64,000 nucleotides of DNA. Source: Spirochaetia bacterium. Its GTDB lineage: Bacteria; Spirochaetota; Spirochaetia; Treponematales; Breznakiellaceae. Shown here one piece after another: positions 53,654 to 60,726 of this stretch. A program made the position numbers and the translations under genes. Each line of letters opens with the position of its first letter. The stretch's first letter is position 1. The stretch lies in NCBI GenBank assembly GCA_025997675.1, contig BNUX01000002.1:16175-80174 (forward strand). Reading direction: 5' to 3'. The notes beneath the pieces are model-generated. The model was not told the DNA's origin. It did no database searches and worked only from the letters and a program-made list of their open reading frames with translations.

Positions 53654-54340
53654 ATGCGAGAAACAGATGTTTTTGAGGTCGAAGACCACAAATTAGTCGC
53701 CCTGGGGACAAAGATCAACACCTTTTTGTCTACCGACGGACCAAGGGTGGGGGTGCCCACGGATGAAAGCGATGCGGCCGCGGTGAAGCATACCGCTCTT
53801 AAGGTAACCCTGGTGAAAGTTGACGGCGGGAATCCCGGCCCAGTGGATTATAAAGACCACGAGGCGGCCCGGGACGCTATGAAAATCAGCTACCGTACCC
53901 TGGTGAACCACCACCTGCGCTATAACGATAAGGTGTCGGATTCGAACCTGGAGGTGATGGGCCTGCCGATCTGGAAAAAGAGCCGTGTCCGCAAGGTAAA
54001 GCCCCTGACCCACCCGGAAGGTGAACTGGTTAACAATGGGCCGGGACAGCTCAAGGGGCGCTTTCACGATGAGGGCAGTTCTGCGGTGGGGATCCCCGTG
54101 ACTGCGGACAGCCTGGAAGTCCGTATTGAATGTGACGGGGAAGACGGCAGACATACCTGGACCGAAACCTTCCACACCGCCCGTCCGAAGATCAACCTTC
54201 CCCCGGAATTATGCAACCGGAAGTGCCTGGCCAAGGCCCGCTGGCTGTGTGATAACGGAGAGAAGGGGCATTGGAGCAACTCCTTCGAAGTAGTCACCGT
54301 GCTGATGGATGAGTGGGGCAAGCCGGTCCTTGCGACCTAA
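53654..54340 (+). CDS. unrecognised 228-aa protein
   Basis: 228 aa, no signal peptide or membrane segment, rich in Lys/Asp/Glu/His. I do not recognise a family. The C-terminal half (LPPELCNRKCLAKARWLCDN then GEKGHWSNSFEVVTVLMDEW) looks like an immunoglobulin/fibronectin-type strand pattern. The N-terminal half is helical with TALKVTLVKVDGGNPGPVDY. A good ribosome binding site (AAGGA) and a terminator support expression. It has its own unit with array 4 and the double-hairpin leader upstream. Confidence 0.7.
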   Translation: MRETDVFEVEDHKLVALGTKINTFLSTDGPRVGVPTDESDAAAVKHTALKVTLVKVDGGNPGPVDYKDHEAARDAMKISYRTLVNHHLRYNDKVSDSNLEVMGLPIWKKSRVRKVKPLTHPEGELVNNGPGQLKGRFHDEGSSAVGIPVTADSLEVRIECDGEDGRHTWTETFHTARPKINLPPELCNRKCLAKARWLCDNGEKGHWSNSFEVVTVLMDEWGKPVLAT

Positions 54341-54347
54341 GGCTTTG

Positions 54348-54382
54348 GCTGTCCGGGGGAGTGCCTCCGGACAGCTTTTTTT
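54348..54382 (+). terminator. intrinsic terminator after the 228-aa orphan
   Basis: GCTGTCCGG (54348-54356) pairs with CCGGACAGC (54367-54375), followed by seven T. Confidence 0.85.
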
Positions 54383-54394
54383 GGTGCGAGAGTT

Positions 54395-54742
54395 TTATTT
54401 CGTATTTGGAATTCCTCCGGTCAGCTTTTTCTGGGTTTCAAGGAGTGTTTTGGCAAATTGCAGCAATGCCCGCTGTGTTTCCGGCAAAAGGCCTTTGTAG
54501 GTTTCAAAAAATTCCGTTTCATAGGGAGTATTGGCAGGATTAAACATGTCCCCCTCTCCTGCCCGCAGCCATTGTTCGTTTACATTAAAGATCATGCATA
54601 TGAGTTTGATATTCTGCTCGGTAAGAGCATTTCTCCCCTGTTCAACCATGGAAAGGGAGGTACCTCTAAGTCCTAACCGTTCCGCAAATTCCCCTTGGGT
54701 CATTTTAAGGACTTTGCGAAGGGCGATGATTCTTTCTTTCAT
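54395..54742 (-). CDS. XRE-family transcriptional regulator
   Basis: 115 aa. A complete HTH: ERIIALRKVLKMTQGEFAER then LGLRGTSLSMVEQGRNALTE and NIKLICMIFNVNEQWLRAGEG. The C-terminal helix (ETQRALLQFAKTLLETQKKL) may mediate dimerisation. The WLRAGEGDMF end of the domain is phage-repressor-like. It is divergent from the small gene at 54852 and probably regulates the promoter between them. Confidence 0.85.
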   Translation of the reverse strand: MKERIIALRKVLKMTQGEFAERLGLRGTSLSMVEQGRNALTEQNIKLICMIFNVNEQWLRAGEGDMFNPANTPYETEFFETYKGLLPETQRALLQFAKTLLETQKKLTGGIPNTK

Positions 54743-54813
54743 TTTTCTGGTTTCATACTATCGAATGCCTGAATATAATGCAATAAAAAAGCCATTAAAT
54801 GAGAAATTTTGTA

Positions 54814-54840
54814 TTGACAAAATCCATTTTTTGATATAAT
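54814..54840 (+). promoter_or_regulatory. candidate promoter between XRE gene and 68-aa orphan
   Basis: TTGACA (54814-54819) is followed by TATAAT at 54835-54840 (15-nt spacer), or by TAATAA with a 17-nt spacer. Likely operator region of the divergent XRE regulator. Confidence 0.45.
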
Positions 54841-54851
54841 AATCATTCTTA

Positions 54852-55058
54852 ATGGAAATAATGGAAGAAAGAGAGGATTTAGCGGATATTTACGCTCAAT
54901 TAACCCCGGAAAACAGGGCCTGTCTGACCGCCTGTACGCGCTTATGCCGTATTGCGGAAAATGCGGCTAAAAAGGAGTTTGACCGCGGGCATACGCCGGG
55001 AATGGAAGGGGTTGCTGGAACAGATGTGGGGATAGGTTCTTTTTTTAGTAAAGAATAG
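54852..55058 (+). CDS. small orphan protein
   Basis: 68 aa. MEIMEEREDLADIYAQLTPE then NRACLTACTRLCRIAENAAK is a single helical region, followed by a glycine-rich tail. No family recognised. Similar short proteins beside XRE regulators are usual in mobile regions, so a phage-like accessory role is possible. Marks the left edge of the AT-rich island. Confidence 0.5.
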   Translation: MEIMEEREDLADIYAQLTPENRACLTACTRLCRIAENAAKKEFDRGHTPGMEGVAGTDVGIGSFFSKE

Positions 55059-55117
55059 GATGGGAGAGACCATAAAGTCTGTTATGACGCGTGGTAAAAA
55101 ACGCTAAGGAGTATTGT

Positions 55118-55570
55118 ATGAAAAAGTTCATGTTTTTTTTGGTTTCGGCGGTTGTATTATCAACTAGTACATTTGCCGATATGGTATTTCAATTGGATGT
55201 GGGAATTGGGCCGGGTCTTTCCTTGGTTGATACTGATTTTCAAGTCAGTTGGTATGGTTCAAATGTTCCTATAGGGGTGGGGACACACCTCAATACCTAC
55301 CTAGGAATAGCGGAAGAATTGGGAGTTGACTTTGTTATAGGCACTAAAAGCAATAAACAATTACATTCTATCGGCGTGGGAGGATTATTCGGGTATTTCA
55401 TCCCCGTTGGTGTAATAGCGACCTATTCTTATCAATATGCCTTTGGTTCTAAAGACCATCGGTTTGCTCTTAAACCTAGCATTAGTTTGGGCTATTTAAT
55501 TAATGACACTCTAACATATGAGGTGGCATTATTTTTGAATTATAGTTATAACAATGGCGAAAAGAGATAA
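55118..55570 (+). CDS. predicted small outer-membrane beta-barrel protein
   Basis: 150 aa. The signal peptide MKKFMFFLVSAVVLSTSTFA ends in a clear AxA-like site. Alternating hydrophobic beta strands follow (FQLDVGIGPGLSLVDTDFQV, SIGVGGLFGYFIPVGVIATY, KPSISLGYLINDTL), as in OmpW/porin-like barrels. Start at 55118 has AAGGAG; the longer frame to 55091 does not. AT-rich like its neighbours, so probably acquired. Confidence 0.65.
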   Translation: MKKFMFFLVSAVVLSTSTFADMVFQLDVGIGPGLSLVDTDFQVSWYGSNVPIGVGTHLNTYLGIAEELGVDFVIGTKSNKQLHSIGVGGLFGYFIPVGVIATYSYQYAFGSKDHRFALKPSISLGYLINDTLTYEVALFLNYSYNNGEKR

Positions 55571-55611
55571 AAAATATTTTTGCTATTGTTTTAAGCTAAA
55601 AAGAGTATTAT

Positions 55612-55848
55612 ATGAAGAATTATTTTGCTTTTTTGACGGCTGTGGTGGCAATATCCACTATGTTTATTGGATGTGCTTCAACCCCACCTATTTCAACTTA
55701 TGGGGCTTCTATTGATTCTTTAGTAAAAGTAGTAACAGAAGTCCCTGATGGGGTTTCCACTACTTATTACTTAACTATTGAAAAAAGCATTGATGGGAAA
55801 GTGGTAGAAAAATCTACCATTAGGGATAGCGCCGCAGTAGCGGCTTGA
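55612..55848 (+). CDS. small lipoprotein
   Basis: 78 aa. The signal peptide ends in lipobox FIGC (Cys21), then ASTPPISTYGASIDSLVKVV and a short beta-rich region. Function unknown. It follows the barrel protein by 41 bp and is probably co-transcribed with it; a terminator follows. Confidence 0.65.
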   Translation: MKNYFAFLTAVVAISTMFIGCASTPPISTYGASIDSLVKVVTEVPDGVSTTYYLTIEKSIDGKVVEKSTIRDSAAVAA

Positions 55849-55854
55849 CCTACG

Positions 55855-55897
55855 AAAAACCCCAGTCGGCGCAGTAGCGCCTTAGTGGGGTTTTTCT
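55855..55897 (+). terminator. intrinsic terminator after the lipoprotein gene
   Basis: AAAAACCCCA pairs with TGGGGTTTTT around an inner GGCGC...GCGCC stem. Confidence 0.75.
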
Positions 55898-56019
55898 CCG
55901 GTACATTTTTGTGGCCCTGGAAACCTTCGGTTTCCTTATTCGGGCCATAAAAACGTCGTATAGCTTCACGTCTATGCGAAATGGCGCTTAAATTTTCTGG
56001 AAACAATGAAAAAATCACC

Positions 56020-56048
56020 TTGACAAGATATCAAAACATAGATAATAT
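56020..56048 (+). promoter_or_regulatory. promoter of the YefM/RelE pair
   Basis: TTGACA (56020-56025), a 17-nt spacer and TAATAT (56043-56048), directly before the antitoxin gene. Confidence 0.65.
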
Positions 56049-56077
56049 ATAGATATAGACTTTTTTGGAGGTTTTTT

Positions 56078-56341
56078 ATGCCGGTTATAAAGAAAAGTGC
56101 CGAATTACGGAATAATTATGGTGAAATTTCTGCATTTTGCCATAAATATAGGGAACCAGTATTTATAACAAAAAATGGCGAAGGGGATCTTGCGGTAATG
56201 AGCATTGAAACATATGAAACTTTATCGGGGAAAAATGAATTATATCAATTAATTCAGGATGGAATAGATGATATAAAAAATGGAGGAACTTTGACGAAGG
56301 AAGAAATTATAAAAAACATGGATAATGCCTTAGCAAAATAA
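56078..56341 (+). CDS. Phd/YefM-family antitoxin
   Basis: 87 aa. IKKSAELRNNYGEISAFCHK then REPVFITKNGEGDLAVMSIETYE is the Phd/YefM fold; the C-terminal helix should bind the toxin. The start has TGGAGG upstream and the toxin gene begins 3 bp after the stop. High A+T. Confidence 0.88.
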   Translation: MPVIKKSAELRNNYGEISAFCHKYREPVFITKNGEGDLAVMSIETYETLSGKNELYQLIQDGIDDIKNGGTLTKEEIIKNMDNALAK

Positions 56342-56343
56342 AA

Positions 56344-56673
56344 ATGTATAAATTGACATTTTCTTCCAAAATTAATGATGATATTGTCTCAGTAATTGGC
56401 TATATAAAAAATACATTGAAAGCACCTATGGCGGCAGAAAACCATGTCTCTGAATTAAGAAAGGCATATGAAAAATTAGAAGAAAACCCTTTTATGAGAC
56501 CATTAGTTCATAATAAGTATTTAGCATCGAAAGGGATTAGATTTATGAATGTAAAAAATTATATGTTAATATATTATGTTGAAGAAGAAACCAATGAAGT
56601 ATTTCTATATCGGTTTATGTATAGTCGTCGAGATTGGATAAATATATTAACGAATGATTTAGCGGAAGAATAA
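56344..56673 (+). CDS. RelE/ParE-family toxin
   Basis: 109 aa. YKLTFSSKINDDIVSVIGYI, a helical pair, and RFMNVKNYMLIYYVEE with FLYRFMYSRRDW match the ParE/RelE fold. RelE members cut ribosome-bound mRNA and ParE members inhibit gyrase; the sequence does not separate the two. Downstream partner of the YefM-type antitoxin. Confidence 0.85.
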   Translation: MYKLTFSSKINDDIVSVIGYIKNTLKAPMAAENHVSELRKAYEKLEENPFMRPLVHNKYLASKGIRFMNVKNYMLIYYVEEETNEVFLYRFMYSRRDWINILTNDLAEE

Positions 56674-56708
56674 AATATTGTAAAAAGCGCCACATCGCAT
56701 AACGAGAC

Positions 56709-56816
56709 TGCTGAAAAAGTCATTTTGCAGAAAAAACATGCCTCTAAATGAGTGCTTTATAGTAGTTTTATGGCATGAAATGAGGGTCAAATTTTGCATG
56801 AAAGGGTTTTCCTACA
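56709..56816. mobile_element. MITE-like element, copy A (108 bp)
   Basis: Closely similar to 58456-58563, same length. Imperfect terminal inverted repeats of about 22 bp (TGCTGAAAAAGTC... and ...GGGTTTTCCTACA); no coding capacity. It sits right after the RelE gene. Confidence 0.65.
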
Positions 56817-56876
56817 ATCTCAACTACGCTATGTGCAATTTTAGCTAAAATTTTCTCAAAAAATTAAAAAAAACAC

Positions 56877-56905
56877 TTGACAATACGTATAAATCTTGAT
56901 ATTAT
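56877..56905 (+). promoter_or_regulatory. promoter of the DUF6364-like/PIN pair
   Basis: TTGACA (56877-56882), a 17-nt spacer and TATTAT (56900-56905). The context AAACACTTGACAATAC recurs at 57838-57853 before the next toxin-antitoxin pair. Confidence 0.6.
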
Positions 56906-56949
56906 TAGGCGTATGGAGGCTTCGAACCGGTAGGTTCGATGAATATATT

Positions 56950-57201
56950 ATGGAAACAAAATTAACTCTAAAATTGGATCAAATGGTTATAAATTCAGCA
57001 AAACAATATGCGGAAAATAACCATAAAAGTCTATCAAAATTGGTTGAAGACTATTTTAAAAATTTGGTTTATGATTATACGCCACCTCCAAAATATCCGC
57101 CTTTAATCGAAAAATTAAGCGGGGTTATATCAGAGAAAGATTTGAAAAATCTCGCCAAAAATGACGAACGGGCACGTTATATTTTAAGAGAAAATATATG
57201 A
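56950..57201 (+). CDS. antitoxin-like protein (DUF6364 type)
   Basis: 83 aa. METKLTLKLDQMVINSAKQYAENN followed by SLSKLVEDYFKNL is a ribbon-helix-helix of the DUF6364 antitoxin type. It overlaps the PIN gene by 4 bp. ATG 56950 fits the family N-terminus; the longer frame from 56896 does not. Confidence 0.75.
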   Translation: METKLTLKLDQMVINSAKQYAENNHKSLSKLVEDYFKNLVYDYTPPPKYPPLIEKLSGVISEKDLKNLAKNDERARYILRENI

Positions 57202-57614
57202 AGAAAAAACTTTTTGTTGATTCAGATATAATTCTTGATTTATTGGCACAAAGAGAGCTATTCTACGGTCATGCGGCAGAATTATTTACTTTTGCTTATA
57301 CTAATAAAATAGAATTATATACAACCGCAGTAGTATTAGCAAATGTTTTTTATATTTTAAGAAAACTTAAAGGCAATGAAGGAGCAAAACGACAATTAAA
57401 AGATTTAAGACTTTTAGTAAATGTTTTACCAATAAATACCAATATTGTTGATATGTCATTGAATTCAAAATTTAGTGATTTTGAAGATGGTTTACAATAT
57501 TTTACTGCAAAAGAAAATAATCTTTTAGCCATAATAACAAGAAATGGGGAAGATTATAAAGTAAAGGATATAATAATACAAACAGCAGAAGAATATGTGA
57601 AAATCAATAAATAA
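57198..57614 (+). CDS. PIN-domain toxin
   Basis: 138 aa. KKLFVDSDIILDLLAQRELF carries the first acidic residues (Asp8, Asp10), and FSDFEDGLQYFTA the later acidic pair. TTAVVLANVFYILRKLKG shows the PIN_3 subfamily, which often has Asn where other PIN proteins have Glu. Predicted ribonuclease toxin, coupled to the upstream antitoxin by ATGA. Confidence 0.8.
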   Translation: MKKKLFVDSDIILDLLAQRELFYGHAAELFTFAYTNKIELYTTAVVLANVFYILRKLKGNEGAKRQLKDLRLLVNVLPINTNIVDMSLNSKFSDFEDGLQYFTAKENNLLAIITRNGEDYKVKDIIIQTAEEYVKINK

Positions 57615-57646
57615 TTATTATAAGAACAATTATGGTGAACGCCAAA

Positions 57647-57777
57647 ACGGCACAATTGCTGGTGACCGTATGGGAACAATTCTAGCAATAAAAGCGCAGC
57701 CGATGGTCCGAAGCCCTGGGACGAAACTTCCGGCCCCGGGGCCTTTTCTTTAGGACCTCTATGGTTATTTTTTATTT
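57647..57777. repeat. dispersed repeat, family 2, copy C (about 131 bp)
   Basis: Nearly identical to 58637-58765; only a handful of positions differ. It contains ATTGCT...AGCAAT inverted segments and a GGCCCCGGGGCC palindrome. No convincing gene; an open minus frame through it is probably incidental. Confidence 0.8.
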
Positions 57778-57842
57778 CCATCCAATAACGTGGCAAAATG
57801 CACGAAAAAGGATTGAACTTTCGTTAATAATGTAAAAAACAC

Positions 57843-57871
57843 TTGACAATACTATAAAAACGGTGTATATT
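57843..57871 (+). promoter_or_regulatory. promoter of the VapBC-like pair
   Basis: TTGACA (57843-57848), a 17-nt spacer and TATATT (57866-57871). Confidence 0.6.
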
Positions 57872-57901
57872 TCTAAATATATTTACACATTGGGAGAAAA
57901 T

Positions 57902-58096
57902 ATGAGGACGAATATTGATTTGGATGACACGTTGGTTAAAAAAGCAATGGAGATTAGTGGTCAAAATACCAAAAAAGCCGCTATAAACACTATATTAGGT
58001 GAATATATTCGAAAATATAATCAAAAGAATATATTAAAATATCGTGGAACGAAAATATGGGAGGGCGATCTCGAAAAGATAAGGGAGGAAGGATAA
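57902..58096 (+). CDS. VapB-type antitoxin
   Basis: 64 aa. MRTNIDLDDTLVKKAMEISG then KKAAINTILGEYIRKY is the VapB (DUF2191-like) DNA-binding segment, followed by a short toxin-binding tail. ATG 57902 has GGGAGA; the frame extends to 57863 without support. Its TAA overlaps the ATG of the toxin gene (TAATG). Confidence 0.85.
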   Translation: MRTNIDLDDTLVKKAMEISGQNTKKAAINTILGEYIRKYNQKNILKYRGTKIWEGDLEKIREEG

Positions 58097-58413
58097 TGGA
58101 TATAATGGTTGATTCATCGGTTTGGATAGATTTTTTCAATTATTATAAATCAGAAGAAGCTGATGAATTGCAAAATTTGGTAGAACATAATAATGTTAAT
58201 AATATTTCCATTTTAAACAATGATATAATGGAAATAACAAATAATGCAATAAATGTTTATAGAATGTTAAGGAAGAAAGGTATAACAATTCGAAAACAAA
58301 ATGATTGCTTAATAGCTTCATATGCTATTCGAAATAATATTCAAGTATTTCATAAAGATCAGGATTTTGAATTAATAGCAAAAGAAACAAAATTAAAAAT
58401 ACATAAATTGTAA
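58096..58413 (+). CDS. VapC-type PIN toxin with internal deletion (probably inactive)
   Basis: 105 aa, against about 130 for intact relatives. The N-terminal MVDSSVWIDFFNYYKSEEAD and the C-terminal ITIRKQNDCLIASYAIRNN with KDQDFELIA are normal VapC. The middle stretch that usually holds the (Q/C)E catalytic Glu and two helices is missing: the chain jumps from NNISILNNDIMEI to NAINVYRMLRKKG. Frame is kept. I infer a degenerate or antitoxin-sequestering remnant. Start has GGAGGAAGG. Confidence 0.75.
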   Translation: MDIMVDSSVWIDFFNYYKSEEADELQNLVEHNNVNNISILNNDIMEITNNAINVYRMLRKKGITIRKQNDCLIASYAIRNNIQVFHKDQDFELIAKETKLKIHKL

Positions 58414-58455
58414 AGTACGCCCAACGCAGACCAAGGGTCTGACGCATAACGAGGC

Positions 58456-58563
58456 TGTAGGAAAAGCCATTTTGCAGAAAAAACACGTCTCTAAATGCGT
58501 GTTTTATAGTAGTTTTATGGCATGAACTGAGGGTAAAATTTTGCATGAAAGGGTTTTCCTACA
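58456..58563. mobile_element. MITE-like element, copy B (108 bp)
   Basis: Terminal inverted repeats TGTAGGAAAA-GCC and GGG-TTTTCCTACA (about 22 bp, imperfect). Close match to copy A over the whole length and to flanks reading CATAACGAG and CAAC(A)TACGCTAT on either side. Confidence 0.65.
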
Positions 58564-58636
58564 ATCTCAACATACGCTATACGCTGCGCCGCAGTAGCGG
58601 CGTCGTATAGCTTTCACGTTTCGTGCTTTAGAAAAG

Positions 58637-58765
58637 ACGGCACAATTGCTGGTGACAGTATGGGAACAATTCTAGCAATAAAAGCGCAGCCGATGGCCCG
58701 AAGCTCTGGGACGAAACTTCCGGCCCCGGAGCCTTTTCTTTAGGACCCCGGTGGTTATTTTTTGT
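58637..58765. repeat. dispersed repeat, family 2, copy D (about 129 bp)
   Basis: Near-identical partner of 57647-57777. Its right end supplies the last codons (NKK) and stop of the activase gene on the minus strand, so it has become part of that gene's 3' end. Confidence 0.8.
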
Positions 58766-59525
58766 TCAACCCCATACAAGCCGCCCCGATAGCCCCTGCG
58801 TAGAGTCCCTGTGATAAAAATTGCACCTCAACACCCAGCACCTCTGAAAGCGCCCTGCGGATACCGGCGCTTTCCGCAAGCCCCCCGCTTAGTACCGCCG
58901 GCGTCCGGAGCCCGACCCTGGCGGCAAGACTGCTTATCTTTACCGCCAGGGACAGCGCCACCCCGCCTACAATTTCTTCCCTGCTATGCCCCTTTGCCAG
59001 GAGCCCGATGATTTCCGATTCCGCGAATACCGCGCAGGTGCTGTTCAGTTGAATGGATTTTTCGGCGGCAAGAAGTTCGTCCATGAGGCGTATATCCGCC
59101 TTAAACCGCTCCAGGATCATCTGCACAAAGCGGCCCGTACCGGCGGCGCATTTGTCGTTCATTTGGAAGGATGTCACCCGGCCGTTCTCCACCGCGATGA
59201 CCTTGCAATCCTGCCCGCCTATATCAATCACCGTCCTCGTCCCCGGTATAAGGCAACAGGCGCCCCGTGCGTGGGCGCTTATTTCGGTGACGGCCTGCTT
59301 CCGTTCCCGCACCGTGTCCCGCCCGTACCCGGTGGCGATTACCGGTATATCGGTAACAGTATTACTAACAGATCCTTTTAATTCCACCAAAACACGGGAG
59401 GCGCTTTCCGGCAAATCCCACCCGGTGGGCAGCACAGAAGTAGCGGCAATACCATTCGGCCCCAGCAACACTCCCTTGCAGAGGGTTGAGCCGCAGTCTA
59501 TGCCGATGGCGTATCCCTCCTCCAT
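58755..59525 (-). CDS. ATP-dependent activator of a 2-hydroxyacyl-CoA dehydratase/double-cubane type reductase
   Basis: 256 aa ASKHA-fold protein of the BadF/HgdC/YjiL family. GIDCGSTLCKGVLLG (phosphate 1), VIDIGGQDCKVIAV (phosphate 2), DKCAAGTGRF with NSTCAVFAESEIIGLL (the two cysteines that bridge a 4Fe-4S cluster across the dimer) and VLSGGLAESAGIRRAL are all present. It uses ATP to push low-potential electrons into the partner encoded just upstream. Starts 1 bp after the partner's stop. Confidence 0.92.
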   Translation of the reverse strand: MEEGYAIGIDCGSTLCKGVLLGPNGIAATSVLPTGWDLPESASRVLVELKGSVSNTVTDIPVIATGYGRDTVRERKQAVTEISAHARGACCLIPGTRTVIDIGGQDCKVIAVENGRVTSFQMNDKCAAGTGRFVQMILERFKADIRLMDELLAAEKSIQLNSTCAVFAESEIIGLLAKGHSREEIVGGVALSLAVKISSLAARVGLRTPAVLSGGLAESAGIRRALSEVLGVEVQFLSQGLYAGAIGAACMGLNKK

Positions 59526-60689
59526 TTACAGCATCTCGATAAAGGCGGCGATGCGGGTTTTAAGCTGCTCCGTGTCCCCGGTGGAATAATCGGTTTCCAG
59601 GCTCATAAAAGGTATGTTACGGGTCTTGAGGAATTCCCCAATGGTATGTGATTCTATGGCGTAGGTATGGCAGGACTGCAATACCATTTCCAGCACCCCG
59701 TCGGCCTTGAATTGGGAACAGAGCCGTCCCAGCAGTTCAAGCCGGTTCGGGTTGGGGCTCATCACACTGCATCCTATGTTTAGGTAATAGTCAGCGAGGG
59801 CTTCGTAGGGATCGGAGGAGGATTCGTCAACCTGCCGGTCAAACTGTTTTGCCCCGGTGCAGTTTTCATAGGCCACCACCACGGCCCCGCTTTCCTCAAT
59901 GACCCGGGTGAACTTTTCCGTGGCTCCCCCGGTGGGACAGCCCGTAACAATGATGCGCTTGGCGTTTACCGCAACAGGACGATTCCCGTTTTGATATTCC
60001 TTAGTAATACTGTTGATGGTATCTTCCAGTTCCTGTACCTTTTTTTCGTGGTCGAATTTATACTGGGTGCCGAATAATATTTGAAGCTGTTGTAACCCGG
60101 TGAACGGCGGGGGATTCATCACCGATAGTTCATACAGTTTTTTTAAAAGCCCCCGTTCCCTGTTCCGTTCCTTTATAGCCTGGCGCAGCTTTTCTACCGT
60201 AATAGTTACGCCGAACTTTTCTTCCACCCTGTTTTTTAATCGTTTGATCTCTTCCATCCAAAGCGCACGGGAAGCGGGCCTATCCTGGCTGTGGGGAAGT
60301 TCCATCACATGGACATCTTTGATCTTCCCCAGCAGCTCGTACATTTTTATTTTCCCGTCGCAGGTGGTTTCACCCACCACCAGATCGGAGAAGTACATAT
60401 AGGGGCACTTATCGGCGGCGGCGAACCCGTAGGAAGCCTTAATGAGGGGACAGAGGTTGCGGGGCAGTACCTTCTCCGCCTCGCCGATGGTTTCGTCGCT
60501 GGTGGAACAGAGGCCCACCGGGATGAGACCGGCGGCTAGGAAAAGCTCCACCGGGACATAGGTGCAAAAGGTTCCAACTACCCCCTTCCCCTGTTCCTTC
60601 AGTTCCTTCATGGCGATAAAGCCCTGCCTGCGGGCCTCTGAAAAGGATTCAAAGATGTCCGGTAATGCATGGGTTCCGGATTCAAACAT
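59526..60689 (-). CDS. double-cubane cluster-type protein (HgdB/YjiM-like)
   Basis: 387 aa. A single-subunit HgdB/FldC-family reductase with many conserved cysteines: GTFCTYVPVEL, PRNLCPLIKASYG, DKCPYMYFSDLVVGETTCDG, TGCPTGGATEK, ENCTGAKQFD, GCSVMSPNPNRLEL and QSCHTYAIES. The TTCDGK, GCPTG and ENCTG set resembles YjiM and double-cubane cluster proteins more than two-subunit dehydratases. Likely an ATP-driven reductase of an unknown small substrate, working with the activator. Start at 60689 has AAGGAGGAGG. Confidence 0.85.
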   Translation of the reverse strand: MFESGTHALPDIFESFSEARRQGFIAMKELKEQGKGVVGTFCTYVPVELFLAAGLIPVGLCSTSDETIGEAEKVLPRNLCPLIKASYGFAAADKCPYMYFSDLVVGETTCDGKIKMYELLGKIKDVHVMELPHSQDRPASRALWMEEIKRLKNRVEEKFGVTITVEKLRQAIKERNRERGLLKKLYELSVMNPPPFTGLQQLQILFGTQYKFDHEKKVQELEDTINSITKEYQNGNRPVAVNAKRIIVTGCPTGGATEKFTRVIEESGAVVVAYENCTGAKQFDRQVDESSSDPYEALADYYLNIGCSVMSPNPNRLELLGRLCSQFKADGVLEMVLQSCHTYAIESHTIGEFLKTRNIPFMSLETDYSTGDTEQLKTRIAAFIEML

Positions 60690-60726
60690 ACGAACCTCCT
60701 CCTTCAATCCTCAACAGGGCTTTGTC

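Noticed and set aside
53238-53711. Minus-strand frames rich in RHPFKKE over array 4
   Set aside because: Again a product of the repeat period; no ribosome binding site, and the frame overlaps the start of the real plus-strand gene.
57554-57796. 80-aa minus frame over dispersed repeat C
   Set aside because: It lies within a dispersed repeat, has no family resemblance and copy D does not preserve the same start.
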